From the NCBI GenBank assembly GCA_002366675.1, contig DFBO01000051.1, positions 1 to 8,011 of the forward strand: a stretch of 8,011 nucleotides of DNA, given 5' to 3'. Position numbers and translations under genes: made by a program. The stretch's first letter is position 1; each line of letters opens with the position of its first letter. The notes beneath the pieces are model-generated. The model did no database searches. It had not been told where the DNA came from and was given only the letters and a program-made list of their open reading frames with translations. Below are positions 1 to 6,848 of this stretch, in pieces. The DNA comes from Flavobacteriaceae bacterium UBA3078. Lineage in GTDB: Bacteria; Bacteroidota; Bacteroidia; Flavobacteriales; Flavobacteriaceae.

Positions 1-28
1 ACTTTTCATGCTCTAAACCGTTAGGCAC
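1..28 (+). other. Right end of an attC-like site opening cassette 1 (partial)
   Basis: The window opens inside a structured junction whose right end is TAAACCGTTAGGCAC, the core being GTTAGGCAC at 20-28. GTTAGGC fits the integron core consensus GTTRRRY. The same AACCGTT context recurs at the two later junctions (1552-1558 and 2568-2574), and the core is the exact reverse complement of GTGCCTAAC at 1431-1439, after the Fic gene. The left arm lies upstream of the window. If this site has the length of the two complete ones, its AAC should lie about 100 nt before base 1. Calling it attC-like is an inference from this repeated logic. Confidence 0.45.
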
Positions 29-1556
29 AATTAAAATAATGATATAAAAGAATAATTATGATTGAATTAAGTAAAGACTTACTGTCACCTGATTTACTTC
101 AGCAAACAGCAGATTTAGAAATTGAAATTGAACAATTTAGAGAAACACCATTAGATAAAATTGCTCTTGAAAAACTCAGAGAACATTTTAGAACTCATCA
201 TATTTACCACAGCTCAGGGATTGAAGGAAATAGGCTAACTCTTCAAGAAACTTCTATGGTTTTAAAAGAAGGGATTGACATCTCTGGAAAGCCATTAAAG
301 GATAGTATAGAAGTTAAGAATCTTGGAATTGCTTTTGACTTCCTTTACGAATTAATAAAGGAAGATGTTGCTATTACAGAAAATTACTTAAAACAGATTC
401 ATAGTTTAATAATTGGTAATGATGAGTCTCTAAGTCCAGGAGAATATCGAAACATAGGTGTAATAATTACAGGTTCTGAACACACACCACCCGAGCCTTT
501 TGAAGTCCCTATAAGAATGAGAGAATTGTTCGATTGGATAAAAGAAAAAGAAAATGAAAACCCTCTAATCATCGGAGCCATCGCTCATCACGAAATGGTT
601 AAAATTCATCCTTTCAAAGACGGCAATGGTAGAACAGCAAGATTATTATTAAATCTCATTTTATTAAAAAAGGGATATCCAATTTGTAATATTAAACGAG
701 AAGAACGTCCTGATTATTACAACGCTTTAGGAATCGCGGATAATGGAGAATATGAGCCGATTATTGAAGTTGTCACTAAAAATTGCACAGAATTATTCTC
801 ACAATATCAAAGAGTGAGAGATGAATCAAATAGACTAAAAAGCTGGGCAAAAAAAATTGGAGCAAAAGATACACAGCAGAGATTAGCTAAATCCAAAGCA
901 GAATTTGAATTATGGCTTAATAAGGTTAATCAAATCAAACTCGAATTCAAACAAGTCGTATCCATAATTGATGAAAATGTAGAAAGTTTTTATGTTAGTT
1001 TTTTTGAATACCCATCAATTACTTTTGATAAATATCAGCAATTAAAGGATAAAGGAATAGCACCAAGTACTAATTTTTTCTCTATAAGATTTCACGATAA
1101 TGACACTAATAGAATTGTATCAACGCTAATGTTTAGATTTTATAGGTCAAACAATAAATACCCGAAAACTCCAAAAGCAATACCTCTTGAATTAAACTAT
1201 TATGACACAAATAAAAGTGAGTTTGATTTTATTGGATATTCTGATTATGCAAAACAGATTTCGTTAAGGGCATTTTATATTGCTGACAATGGTGACGTCA
1301 TTGTAAGATATGCAAATTGTGATGAAAGAAATCCAAACTGGGAAAAAGACCATTCTGATAAAAAACTGGCTGATGTCGTACAACAATTTTTTGAAAATGT
1401 ATTCTCTTCAGTGCTCGGAGTAAAATAAAAGTGCCTAACAATGTATAAAAATAATAGCGGTTTTAGTGAGAGATTCAAAGCAAGTGCTTTTAACAAAAGT
1501 CATTACTTAACTGAAAATTAAAGGGTTTAAATCCGCTACTATTCTTATACTAACCG
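21..1556 (+). mobile_element. Cassette-like unit 1 (Fic gene)
   Basis: This unit is delimited by complementary ends, GTTAGGCAC at 20-28 and GTGCCTAAC at 1431-1439, taking the cut between G and TT as in integron cassettes. It contains one forward gene. The gene starts 37 nt after the core G and stops 2 nt before the closing core, so almost nothing else fits in. The distal part (1431-1556) is the attC-like site shared with unit 2. One gene, one direction and minimal non-coding DNA match the usual design of integron cassettes. No promoter is recognisable in the 37-nt leader, so transcription may come from upstream. Mobility itself is not shown by the sequence. Confidence 0.45.
58..1428 (+). CDS. 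Fic family protein (probable protein AMPylator)
   Basis: Fic proteins transfer AMP, or less often another nucleotide or phosphate-containing group, onto hydroxyl side chains of target proteins. The catalytic motif is complete: HPFKDGNGRTAR at residues 184-195, with His184 as the general base and the Gly/Asn/Gly/Arg phosphate-binding loop. The substrate-clamping flap region is also present (GEYRN..VIITGSEHTPPEP, about 128-147). An N-terminal inhibitory helix motif of the (S/T)xxxE(G/N) type is seen at residues 52-57 (SSGIEG), which marks a class II, self-inhibited Fic protein. At 456 residues it is longer than the common 330-380 residue single-domain forms. Residues from about 280 to the end form an extension with no domain I recognise, perhaps for target binding or regulation. 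The start at 58 gives the expected N-terminal helices and follows an A/T-rich leader. It is the sole gene of cassette-like unit 1. A toxin, defence or signalling role is possible; the target is unknown. Confidence 0.9.
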   Translation: MIELSKDLLSPDLLQQTADLEIEIEQFRETPLDKIALEKLREHFRTHHIYHSSGIEGNRLTLQETSMVLKEGIDISGKPLKDSIEVKNLGIAFDFLYELIKEDVAITENYLKQIHSLIIGNDESLSPGEYRNIGVIITGSEHTPPEPFEVPIRMRELFDWIKEKENENPLIIGAIAHHEMVKIHPFKDGNGRTARLLLNLILLKKGYPICNIKREERPDYYNALGIADNGEYEPIIEVVTKNCTELFSQYQRVRDESNRLKSWAKKIGAKDTQQRLAKSKAEFELWLNKVNQIKLEFKQVVSIIDENVESFYVSFFEYPSITFDKYQQLKDKGIAPSTNFFSIRFHDNDTNRIVSTLMFRFYRSNNKYPKTPKAIPLELNYYDTNKSEFDFIGYSDYAKQISLRAFYIADNGDVIVRYANCDERNPNWEKDHSDKKLADVVQQFFENVFSSVLGVK

Positions 1557-1565
1557 TTGCCAAAC
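1431..1565 (+). other. attC-like recombination site between units 1 and 2
   Basis: The site runs from GTGCCTAAC (end of unit 1) to GTTGCCAAAC (start of unit 2); AAC at 1437-1439 to GTT at 1556-1558 spans 122 nt, within the attC size range. Inside the AAC/GTT pair is a short unpaired stretch, then a 17-nt stem: 1444-1460 (TATAAAAATAATAGCGG) against 1533-1549 (CCGCTACTATTCTTATA). Only two positions mismatch. Both are A opposite C on the top strand, hence T opposite G, a wobble pair, on the bottom strand. The bottom strand is the strand integron integrases recombine. A small inner hairpin, AAAGC-AAGT-GCTTT, lies at 1477-1490. The two flanking cores match each other only at AAC/GTT, as expected when neighbouring cassettes differ. 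The attC identity is inferred. Confidence 0.5.
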
Positions 1566-2572
1566 ATATGAAAAAAACCTTCCTATTAATAATTTTACTT
1601 CCAATAATTGGATTTTCGCAAATGAGAAATCGTTTAAATTCAACTGACCTAAATCGTTATGAATTAAAGGGAAATGTTAAAGAAATGGTTTTTAAGGAAT
1701 ATGAACCGAGATTTTCGAACGATACAACATATACTTTAGAATTATATGACTTTCTTGGACCGAGCAACTTCAAACTTGAATTTAATAAATATGGAAACTT
1801 AAAAAAGAAATCTGAATTAAGAACAGAAAATGACTCAATAAAAGTTGGCGCAATTTGGAATTATAAATATGATAACAAAAATAGAATATTGCAAGAAAAG
1901 AGATTTTCATTTCAATATTCAAAAGATACAATAACTTGGAATTACGAGTATGTTGGAGATTCAATTATTAATGTTCGACAACTTGACAAAACTTATAAAA
2001 TTTTATATTACACATACATTGAAAAAGGAAATTTTGAATTTCTTAATCACGCAAATTCAGACAGTTCTTATGTAACCAAAAGGTTATATTCATATGATAA
2101 GTTTAATCGAGTAATTAGGTCAGAAGATTATGAAAATAAAGAGTTTGTTCAAGATTTAAGAATTACAAGTTACAAAGACACAATAACTTCTAATAAATTT
2201 AAAGAGGTTGTGATTTGGACAAAACACAATAATAGTTTTTACAATGAATTTGAATATAACGAAAATGATAATTCTATTAAAATGATTATTGGAAACTTCA
2301 ACAAAAATGACACTTCTATAAATCGATATGAATATGAATATGATAAATTTGGAAATTGGATTGAAAAAAGACATTTTGGTTGGAGAGGAAAATTATCGAC
2401 AGTTTTTAGGCGAGAAATAAAATATTATGAATAAGAAAAATACGTTTGGCAACACCGTATATAATTTATTGCTAGTTCTAGCCTACTTACGAAAATCCTC
2501 ACGGATTTTCTTGGTCAGTAATTATTTACTAAATTTAGAGCTTAAACACTCAACAAAACATACCAAAAACCG
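1557..2572 (+). mobile_element. Cassette-like unit 2 (secreted protein gene)
   Basis: This 1016-bp unit is bounded by GTTGCCAAAC (1556-1565) and its exact reverse complement GTTTGGCAAC (2444-2453). The match extends outward to 12 of 13 bases. It holds one forward gene whose ATG begins 12 nt after the core G and whose stop lies 9 nt before the closing core. No promoter can fit ahead of that gene inside the unit, so it must be read from upstream, as is usual for integron cassette genes. The distal 2444-2572 segment is the site shared with unit 3. Confidence 0.45.
1568..2434 (+). CDS. Secreted protein with degenerate YD-like repeats
   Basis: I do not recognise a named family. The N-terminus is a clear signal peptide, Lys-Lys followed by a hydrophobic stretch and ending IIGFSQ at residue 18, so the product is probably exported to the periplasm or cell surface. 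The mature 270 residues are rich in Tyr, Asn, Lys and aromatic residues. They contain repeated strand-turn elements of the form Y(D/N/E)xxGNxxxxxxF: LEFNKYGNLKKK (70-81), YDNKNRILQEKRF (101-113), YDKFNRVIRSEDY (176-188), FEYNENDNSIKM (228-239) and YEYDKFGNWIEKRHF (256-270). These resemble the YD repeats of RHS-type beta-sheet proteins, but the protein is far too short to form an RHS shell. No catalytic motif and no C-terminal sorting domain are evident. It is the only gene of cassette-like unit 2 and lies 12 nt behind the core site. Function unknown; envelope or exported beta-rich protein is the safest description. Confidence 0.75.
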   Translation: MKKTFLLIILLPIIGFSQMRNRLNSTDLNRYELKGNVKEMVFKEYEPRFSNDTTYTLELYDFLGPSNFKLEFNKYGNLKKKSELRTENDSIKVGAIWNYKYDNKNRILQEKRFSFQYSKDTITWNYEYVGDSIINVRQLDKTYKILYYTYIEKGNFEFLNHANSDSSYVTKRLYSYDKFNRVIRSEDYENKEFVQDLRITSYKDTITSNKFKEVVIWTKHNNSFYNEFEYNENDNSIKMIIGNFNKNDTSINRYEYEYDKFGNWIEKRHFGWRGKLSTVFRREIKYYE

Positions 2573-2580
2573 TTGTACAC
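2444..2580 (+). other. attC-like recombination site between units 2 and 3
   Basis: This junction runs from GTTTGGCAAC (2444-2453) to GTTGTACAC (2572-2580). AAC at 2451-2453 to GTT at 2572-2574 is 124 nt, almost the same as the previous site. Its arms share bases with that site: AACACCGTATA here against AACAATGTATA there, and AAACCGTT against TAACCGTT. GTAT at 2457-2460 can pair with ATAC at 2560-2563 near the base. The centre is dominated by a perfect hairpin, GAAAATCC (2491-2498), loop TCAC, GGATTTTC (2503-2510). It is flanked by a smaller hairpin GCTAG-TT-CTAGC (2471-2482) and a palindrome CTAAATTTAG (2529-2538). The outer stem is weaker than in the first site. The site covers a short forward open frame at 2427-2615 that I do not consider a gene. 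Confidence 0.45.
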
Positions 2581-2596
2581 AAGCTGACAAAAAACG

Positions 2597-2632
2597 AAAA
2601 ACCAACCGCACGTAAAAGCACATTTGGTTTTT
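2597..2632 (+). repeat. Competing hairpin upstream of the R-M promoter
   Basis: AAAAACCAA (2597-2605) is the exact complement of TTGGTTTTT (2624-2632), giving a 9-bp stem with an 18-nt loop. The same 3' arm also forms the stronger 11-bp stem with 2656-2666, so the two folds exclude each other. Low sequence complexity means one of them may be chance. Confidence 0.35.
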
Positions 2633-2674
2633 TCCCACCACATAAACCAACGCTCAAAAAACCAAAAGAGCTTT
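2615..2674 (+). repeat. Hairpin element A (left member of a pair bracketing unit 3 contents)
   Basis: The lower stem is AAAGC (2615-2619) with GCTTT (2670-2674). A symmetric internal loop follows, ACA (2620-2622) opposite AGA (2667-2669). The upper stem is TTTGGTTTTTT (2623-2633) with AAAAAACCAAA (2656-2666), and the loop is a C-rich 22 nt (2634-2655). Element B at 7810-7870 has the same plan with the same internal loop and a different but equally paired upper stem. It is not a standard terminator, since no U-run follows the 3' arm. It may be a structured RNA, a single-strand recombination substrate or a protein-binding cruciform. Confidence 0.6.
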
Positions 2675-2728
2675 CACTTCCCCACCACCACCCACACGGA
2701 AATATTTTATTTTTAAGTTTGACAAAAA

Positions 2729-2766
2729 TTGCTTATAACCGAACAAAAAAGTAACTTTGCTAAAAT
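2729..2766 (+). promoter_or_regulatory. Predicted promoter of the XRE/restriction-modification operon
   Basis: TTG at 2729-2731 and TAACTTTG at 2752-2759 are 20 bases apart. They match the Bacteroidota vegetative promoter form (TTG near -33, TAnnTTTG near -7), which places transcription start at about 2766. The leader to the ATG at 2813 is about 47 nt and repeats the motif TAAAA at 2761, 2771, 2786, 2801 and 2809. A regulator could bind there, but low complexity explains it as well. The leader also holds a 7-codon open frame, MKLSKTK, at 2775-2798. The promoter has not been tested. Confidence 0.5.
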
Positions 2767-2812
2767 TGGGTAAAATGAAATTGAGTAAAACCAAATAAGA
2801 TAAAACTATAAA

Positions 2813-3136
2813 ATGGCAAGTTTCGGTAAATTCATAAAAGCAGAAAGAGAAAAAAAAGGTTGGAGTCAAACCGAGTTTGGTGCAAAAATAAAAATTAATA
2901 CTCCAGCAGTTAGCCGAATTGAAAATGACAGAAAAATGCTGAGCATTTCTAAAATAGAATTACTTGCAACTCTATTTGAATTAAACTACAATACTATTAA
3001 AGACTTATATTTTGCAGATAAATTTGCAAAAGAAGCATATGAATACAAATGCTCTGAAAAAGTTTTTTCAGTTGCAGAAAGTCAAACTAATTATTTAAGA
3101 GAAATTAACGCTAAACAAGGAAAAATTAAATTCTAA
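2813..3136 (+). CDS. XRE-family helix-turn-helix regulator of the R-M system
   Basis: This 107-residue protein starts with a Cro/C1-type DNA-binding domain: FGKFIKAEREKKGWSQTEFG (4-23) forms the first helices, and TPAVSRIENDRKMLS (30-44) is the recognition helix and turn typical of XRE proteins. The fold ends near residue 66. A charged tail of about 40 residues (FADKFAKEAYEY..VAESQTNYLREINAKQG) follows and may aid dimerisation. The stop lies 4 bp before the start of the restriction-modification gene, so both are probably one transcript from the promoter at about 2729-2759. By position it resembles controller (C) proteins that time R-M expression. However, a single-chain enzyme makes nuclease and methylase in a fixed ratio, so overall dosage control is the likelier job. 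No inverted-repeat C-box is obvious upstream. Confidence 0.85.
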   Translation: MASFGKFIKAEREKKGWSQTEFGAKIKINTPAVSRIENDRKMLSISKIELLATLFELNYNTIKDLYFADKFAKEAYEYKCSEKVFSVAESQTNYLREINAKQGKIKF

Positions 3137-3140
3137 AACT

Positions 3141-6100
3141 ATGAAACATAAAAAACTCATACAACAATTAGGATTTACACCTAAAGAGAATACTTCAGGA
3201 ATTTTTCAAAAGAAATATGGTAGCTATGCTATTGAAGTAGATTTTGAGAAAAACACATTTTATTTTGGCGGAAAAATAAAAATAGGTGAAAAGGAAATTC
3301 AAAACATAACAAAACCAGAAGATTGGGTTGTTTTAGAATGTGTTAATAGGCTTCTTGAAAAAGGATACAAACCTCAAAATATTAGTTTAGAAAAAACTTG
3401 GAAAACTGGTCACGGAACAAGTGGTCGTTTAGATATTTTAGTAACTCGTGATAATGGTTCCGCATACTTAATGATTGAATGTAAAACCTGGGGAGCTGAG
3501 TTTGACAAAGAATTCAAAAACTTAGAAAAAAACGGAGGTCAGCTTTTTACATATTTCCAACAAGATAAAGATGCGGATGTAATTATGCTCTATGCTTCTG
3601 AATTAGATGGTAAAGAAATTAAATTCCGAAACGAAATTATAAAAATTGAAGAAGATTACCGCCAAGCAGGAAATGTAAAAGATTTCTTTGAACGTTGGAA
3701 TAAATTACCAAAGACAAACGGAATATTTGACAATTGGGCTTCTCCTTATGAATTTCAGAGCAAAGCATTAACTAAAAATGATTTAAAAGTTTTAAAACAA
3801 GAAGATAGTAGTTTTATCTTTAATCGTTTTTTAGAAATATTGAGACATAATGTTGTTTCTGATAAGCCAAATGCTTTTAATAAAATATTTACGCTTTTCT
3901 TATGCAAAATTGTTGATGAGAATAGAAACACTGATGAGCAATTGCATTTCCAATGGCTGGAAGGAGAAGATAATCATATTTCATTTCAAAAAAGACTGAC
4001 AGACCTTTACAACAGAGGAATGCTTGAACTTTTAGAAAAGAAAGTTACAGACGTAAGTGACAGCGAATTTGACAAACAATTTCAACAAGTTGAAGAGCAA
4101 TACAAAGAGAAATTTAAAGAAATTCTAACTGAAATTAGGCTTAAAAAGAACAATGAGTTTGCCATAAAAGAAGTATTTGATGATGCTTCTTTTGAAGAAA
4201 ATGCAAAAGTTGTAAAAGAAGTAGTTGAATTGCTTCAAGTCTATAAAATACGATATAATTATCGTCAGCAATTTTTAAGTGACTTCTTTGAACTTCTTTT
4301 AACAACAGGTTTAAAACAAGAATCTGGACAATTTTTTACGCCTGTACCAATTGCTCGTTTTATTATTAAAAGTTTGCCTTTACGAGAAATTACAGCAGAG
4401 AAAATTGAACAAGGGAATAAAAATGATTTGCTTCCAACAATTATTGATTATGCAGCAGGAAGTGGGCATTTTATCACTGAATCAATGGAGGAAGTCCAAA
4501 AACACATTGACTCATTAGATGAAAGTAAATTCAATCCTACTACCAAAAGAGCCATTAAAAAGTGGAAAGAAGACCAATTTGATTGGGCAGAAGATTATGT
4601 TTATGGTATTGAGAAAGATTATCGTTTAGTAAAAACCGCAAAAGTAAGTTGCTATTTGCACGGAGATGGTTTAGCAAAAGTAATACACGGAGATGGTTTA
4701 GGTGATTTTTCAACCTCAATAGAATTCAAAGACTTACTTAAAGAAACTGACAAAACATATCCGCAAGACAATAAACAATTTGATGTCATTATTTCAAATC
4801 CTCCCTACTCTGTTTCTGCTTTTAAAGGATTAATGAATGAAGAAAAGTCGAAAATAGCATTTGATTTATACAGTAGATTAACTGACCAGAGTTCTGAAAT
4901 AGAATGTTTGTTTATTGAGCGAACCAAACAGCTTTTAAAAGATGGTGGTGTTGCTGGAATTATTTTACCTAGTAGTATTTTAAGTAACACTGGTATTTAT
5001 ACACAAACCAGAGAAATAATTTTAAAATATTTTGAGGTTCTAGCGATTGCAGAATTGGGTTCAAATACTTTTATGGCAACTGGAACGAATACAGTTACCC
5101 TATTTTTAAGAAGACGAAATAATGCAGATGCTTTTAACATTGAAGAAGCCATAAAAAAAGGCTTTGTTAATCTACAAGATGTTACTATAAACGGTATTGA
5201 AAAACCGATTGCAAAATACGTTGCTCACGTTTGGGAGGGTTTGACGTTTGAAGACTACAAAACATTGCTGCAAAAAACACCTAATAAAATAGTTGAAGAC
5301 TCCGAAATTTATAAAGAATACATAACGAAAATAAAAGCCAAAAATGACCTAGAACTTTGGAATAGCATTTTAGCCTTAGAACAAGATAAGCTACTCTATT
5401 TTATTCTTGCTTATCCTCAAAAATTGGTATTGATAAAAACAGGTGAAAAAGATGCAGAAAAGCGTTTTTTGGGTTATGAATTTAGCAACCGAAGAGGGAG
5501 CGAAGGTATTCACGCAATGCAAAGAAGTAAAAGCATAGATGAGTGTACTCAACTCTATGATGCTGAAACTTTTACTAATCCTAAAAAAGCAAGCACCTAC
5601 ATTTACAAAGCCTTTAATGGAGAGTTCGATTTAGACTTACCCGAAAACTTACAACAAAACATTAGCTATCACAATTTGGTAGATATGTTCACTTTTGATA
5701 GAGTTGATTTTGAAAAAAACCTTTCCCTTTCGACTAAAAAAAAAATAAAATTTGATAGTAAATGGGATATTGTAGTATTAAACTCTGTTTGTACAAAAAT
5801 TACTGATGGCTCACATAATCCACCAAAAAACGAGCCCTCTGGATTTCCAATGTTAAGTGCTCGGGATATTATCAATAATAAAATATCCTTTGCTAATCCA
5901 AGATGGATTAGCAAAGAAGGATTTGTTAAAGAAAATAAAAGAACAAATATCGAATCTAATGATATTCTTTTAACCATTGTAGGAGCAATTGGTCGTATTG
6001 CAGTTGTTCCAAAAGAATTTACTCCATTTACTCTTCAACGTAGTGTTTCTGTGCTTAAAGCTAATATCCAATTAATTTCACCTGAATATTTAGCAATTAT

Positions 6101-6848
6101 ATTAAAAACAAGTTTATCTCAAGAACAGATAACTCAAAAAACGCATGGTGTTGCCCAAAAGGGATTATATTTAGGTGATGTTAAGACAATAAAAATTCCA
6201 CTTCCACCAAAAAACATTCAAGAAAAAATAGTAGTCGAAATCGGAGCTTTAGAAAAACAAGAACAAAAAGCAGTTGATGCAATTGAGGATAAAAGAAATA
6301 AAATAAAAGAAATCATAGTACAACTTAATTCAAATAAGAAAATAGCATTAGAGGAAATATCTAAGAATCTTGATAGTAAAAGAAAACCTGTAACTAAAGG
6401 TCATCGGGTAAAAGGTAAATACCCGTATTATGGAGCTTCTGGTATTGTTGATTATGTTTCTGATTACTTATTGGATGAAACAGTTTTATTAATATCCGAA
6501 GATGGAGCAAATTTAAAATCAAGAGTATATCCTATTGCATTTACTGCGACTGGTAAAATTTGGGTAAATAATCACGCTCATATTCTGAAATTCGACAATA
6601 TTGCAACACACAAAATAGTTGAACTATATATCAATCAAACAGATATTTCAGAATATATATCTGGTCAAGCTCAACCAAAACTTAATCAGAATAATTTGAA
6701 TAATATAAAAATTCCATTACCAACAATTGAAGAACAGAAAAAGATAGTTTCGGAAATAGAAAAGATTGAAAAGAAAATAGCAGACTTAGAAAAGCAAATA
6801 GAATTAATGCCAAAACAGAAAGAAGCTATTTTAAAAAAATATTTATAA
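3141..6848 (+). CDS. Single-chain restriction-modification enzyme, type IIB/IIG-like (nuclease-methyltransferase-two TRDs)
   Basis: One 1235-residue chain combines all three restriction-modification activities. A PD-(D/E)xK nuclease lies at the N-terminus: GRLDILV with Asp98, then MIECK with Glu113 and Lys115, and a helix with GGQLFTYFQQ at 132-141. A helical linker leads to an N6-adenine methyltransferase: SGQFFTP (395-401), AdoMet-binding motif I DYAAGSGHF (436-444, where DPACGSG is usual), and catalytic NPPY (553-556). The C-terminal third is an HsdS-like specificity part. TRD 1 starts near WDIVVL (875) and ends at IKIPLPPKNIQEKIVVEI (1017-1034). TRD 2 starts near 1068 and ends at IKIPLPTIEEQKKIVSEI (1189-1206), followed by a coiled-coil tail. 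There is no helicase, so it is not type I HsdR. Length and order match AloI/TstI-type enzymes, which recognise a split site and cut on both sides. The recognition site cannot be predicted from the sequence. An A10 run at 5736-5745 sits at the methylase-specificity boundary. The start at 3141 is the first ATG after the regulator. Confidence 0.88.
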   Translation: MKHKKLIQQLGFTPKENTSGIFQKKYGSYAIEVDFEKNTFYFGGKIKIGEKEIQNITKPEDWVVLECVNRLLEKGYKPQNISLEKTWKTGHGTSGRLDILVTRDNGSAYLMIECKTWGAEFDKEFKNLEKNGGQLFTYFQQDKDADVIMLYASELDGKEIKFRNEIIKIEEDYRQAGNVKDFFERWNKLPKTNGIFDNWASPYEFQSKALTKNDLKVLKQEDSSFIFNRFLEILRHNVVSDKPNAFNKIFTLFLCKIVDENRNTDEQLHFQWLEGEDNHISFQKRLTDLYNRGMLELLEKKVTDVSDSEFDKQFQQVEEQYKEKFKEILTEIRLKKNNEFAIKEVFDDASFEENAKVVKEVVELLQVYKIRYNYRQQFLSDFFELLLTTGLKQESGQFFTPVPIARFIIKSLPLREITAEKIEQGNKNDLLPTIIDYAAGSGHFITESMEEVQKHIDSLDESKFNPTTKRAIKKWKEDQFDWAEDYVYGIEKDYRLVKTAKVSCYLHGDGLAKVIHGDGLGDFSTSIEFKDLLKETDKTYPQDNKQFDVIISNPPYSVSAFKGLMNEEKSKIAFDLYSRLTDQSSEIECLFIERTKQLLKDGGVAGIILPSSILSNTGIYTQTREIILKYFEVLAIAELGSNTFMATGTNTVTLFLRRRNNADAFNIEEAIKKGFVNLQDVTINGIEKPIAKYVAHVWEGLTFEDYKTLLQKTPNKIVEDSEIYKEYITKIKAKNDLELWNSILALEQDKLLYFILAYPQKLVLIKTGEKDAEKRFLGYEFSNRRGSEGIHAMQRSKSIDECTQLYDAETFTNPKKASTYIYKAFNGEFDLDLPENLQQNISYHNLVDMFTFDRVDFEKNLSLSTKKKIKFDSKWDIVVLNSVCTKITDGSHNPPKNEPSGFPMLSARDIINNKISFANPRWISKEGFVKENKRTNIESNDILLTIVGAIGRIAVVPKEFTPFTLQRSVSVLKANIQLISPEYLAIILKTSLSQEQITQKTHGVAQKGLYLGDVKTIKIPLPPKNIQEKIVVEIGALEKQEQKAVDAIEDKRNKIKEIIVQLNSNKKIALEEISKNLDSKRKPVTKGHRVKGKYPYYGASGIVDYVSDYLLDETVLLISEDGANLKSRVYPIAFTATGKIWVNNHAHILKFDNIATHKIVELYINQTDISEYISGQAQPKLNQNNLNNIKIPLPTIEEQKKIVSEIEKIEKKIADLEKQIELMPKQKEAILKKYL
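5736..5745 (+). repeat. A10 homopolymer at the methyltransferase-specificity junction
   Basis: Ten adenines encode Lys866-868 plus the first base of the next codon, about seven residues before TRD 1. Loss of one A makes the next codon TAA. Gain of one A leads to TGA after two further codons (AAT AAA ATT TGA counted from the tract end). Either slip yields a protein of about 868-871 residues with nuclease and methyltransferase but no specificity domains. Tracts of this length can slip in replication or transcription; whether this one does is not shown. Confidence 0.6.

Noticed and set aside
1275..1496. Minus-strand 73-codon open frame spanning the Fic 3' end and the attC-like site
   Set aside because: It overlaps the Fic gene and the structured junction, and its product shows no recognisable protein features.
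2427..2615. Forward 62-codon open frame overlapping the end of the secreted-protein gene
   Set aside because: It overlaps that gene, then runs straight through the attC-like site and its hairpins. The protein is low in organisation, and the frame is better explained as chance across structured DNA.
5669..5977. Minus-strand 102-codon open frame inside the restriction gene
   Set aside because: It is fully contained in a well-supported coding sequence covering the TRD 1 region and shows no domain or start context.
3141..6848. Type I HsdR/HsdM/HsdS operon fused by a sequencing error
   Set aside because: No helicase domain lies between nuclease and methyltransferase, and the uninterrupted 1235-codon frame with the domains in AloI/BcgI order fits a genuine type IIB/IIG enzyme.
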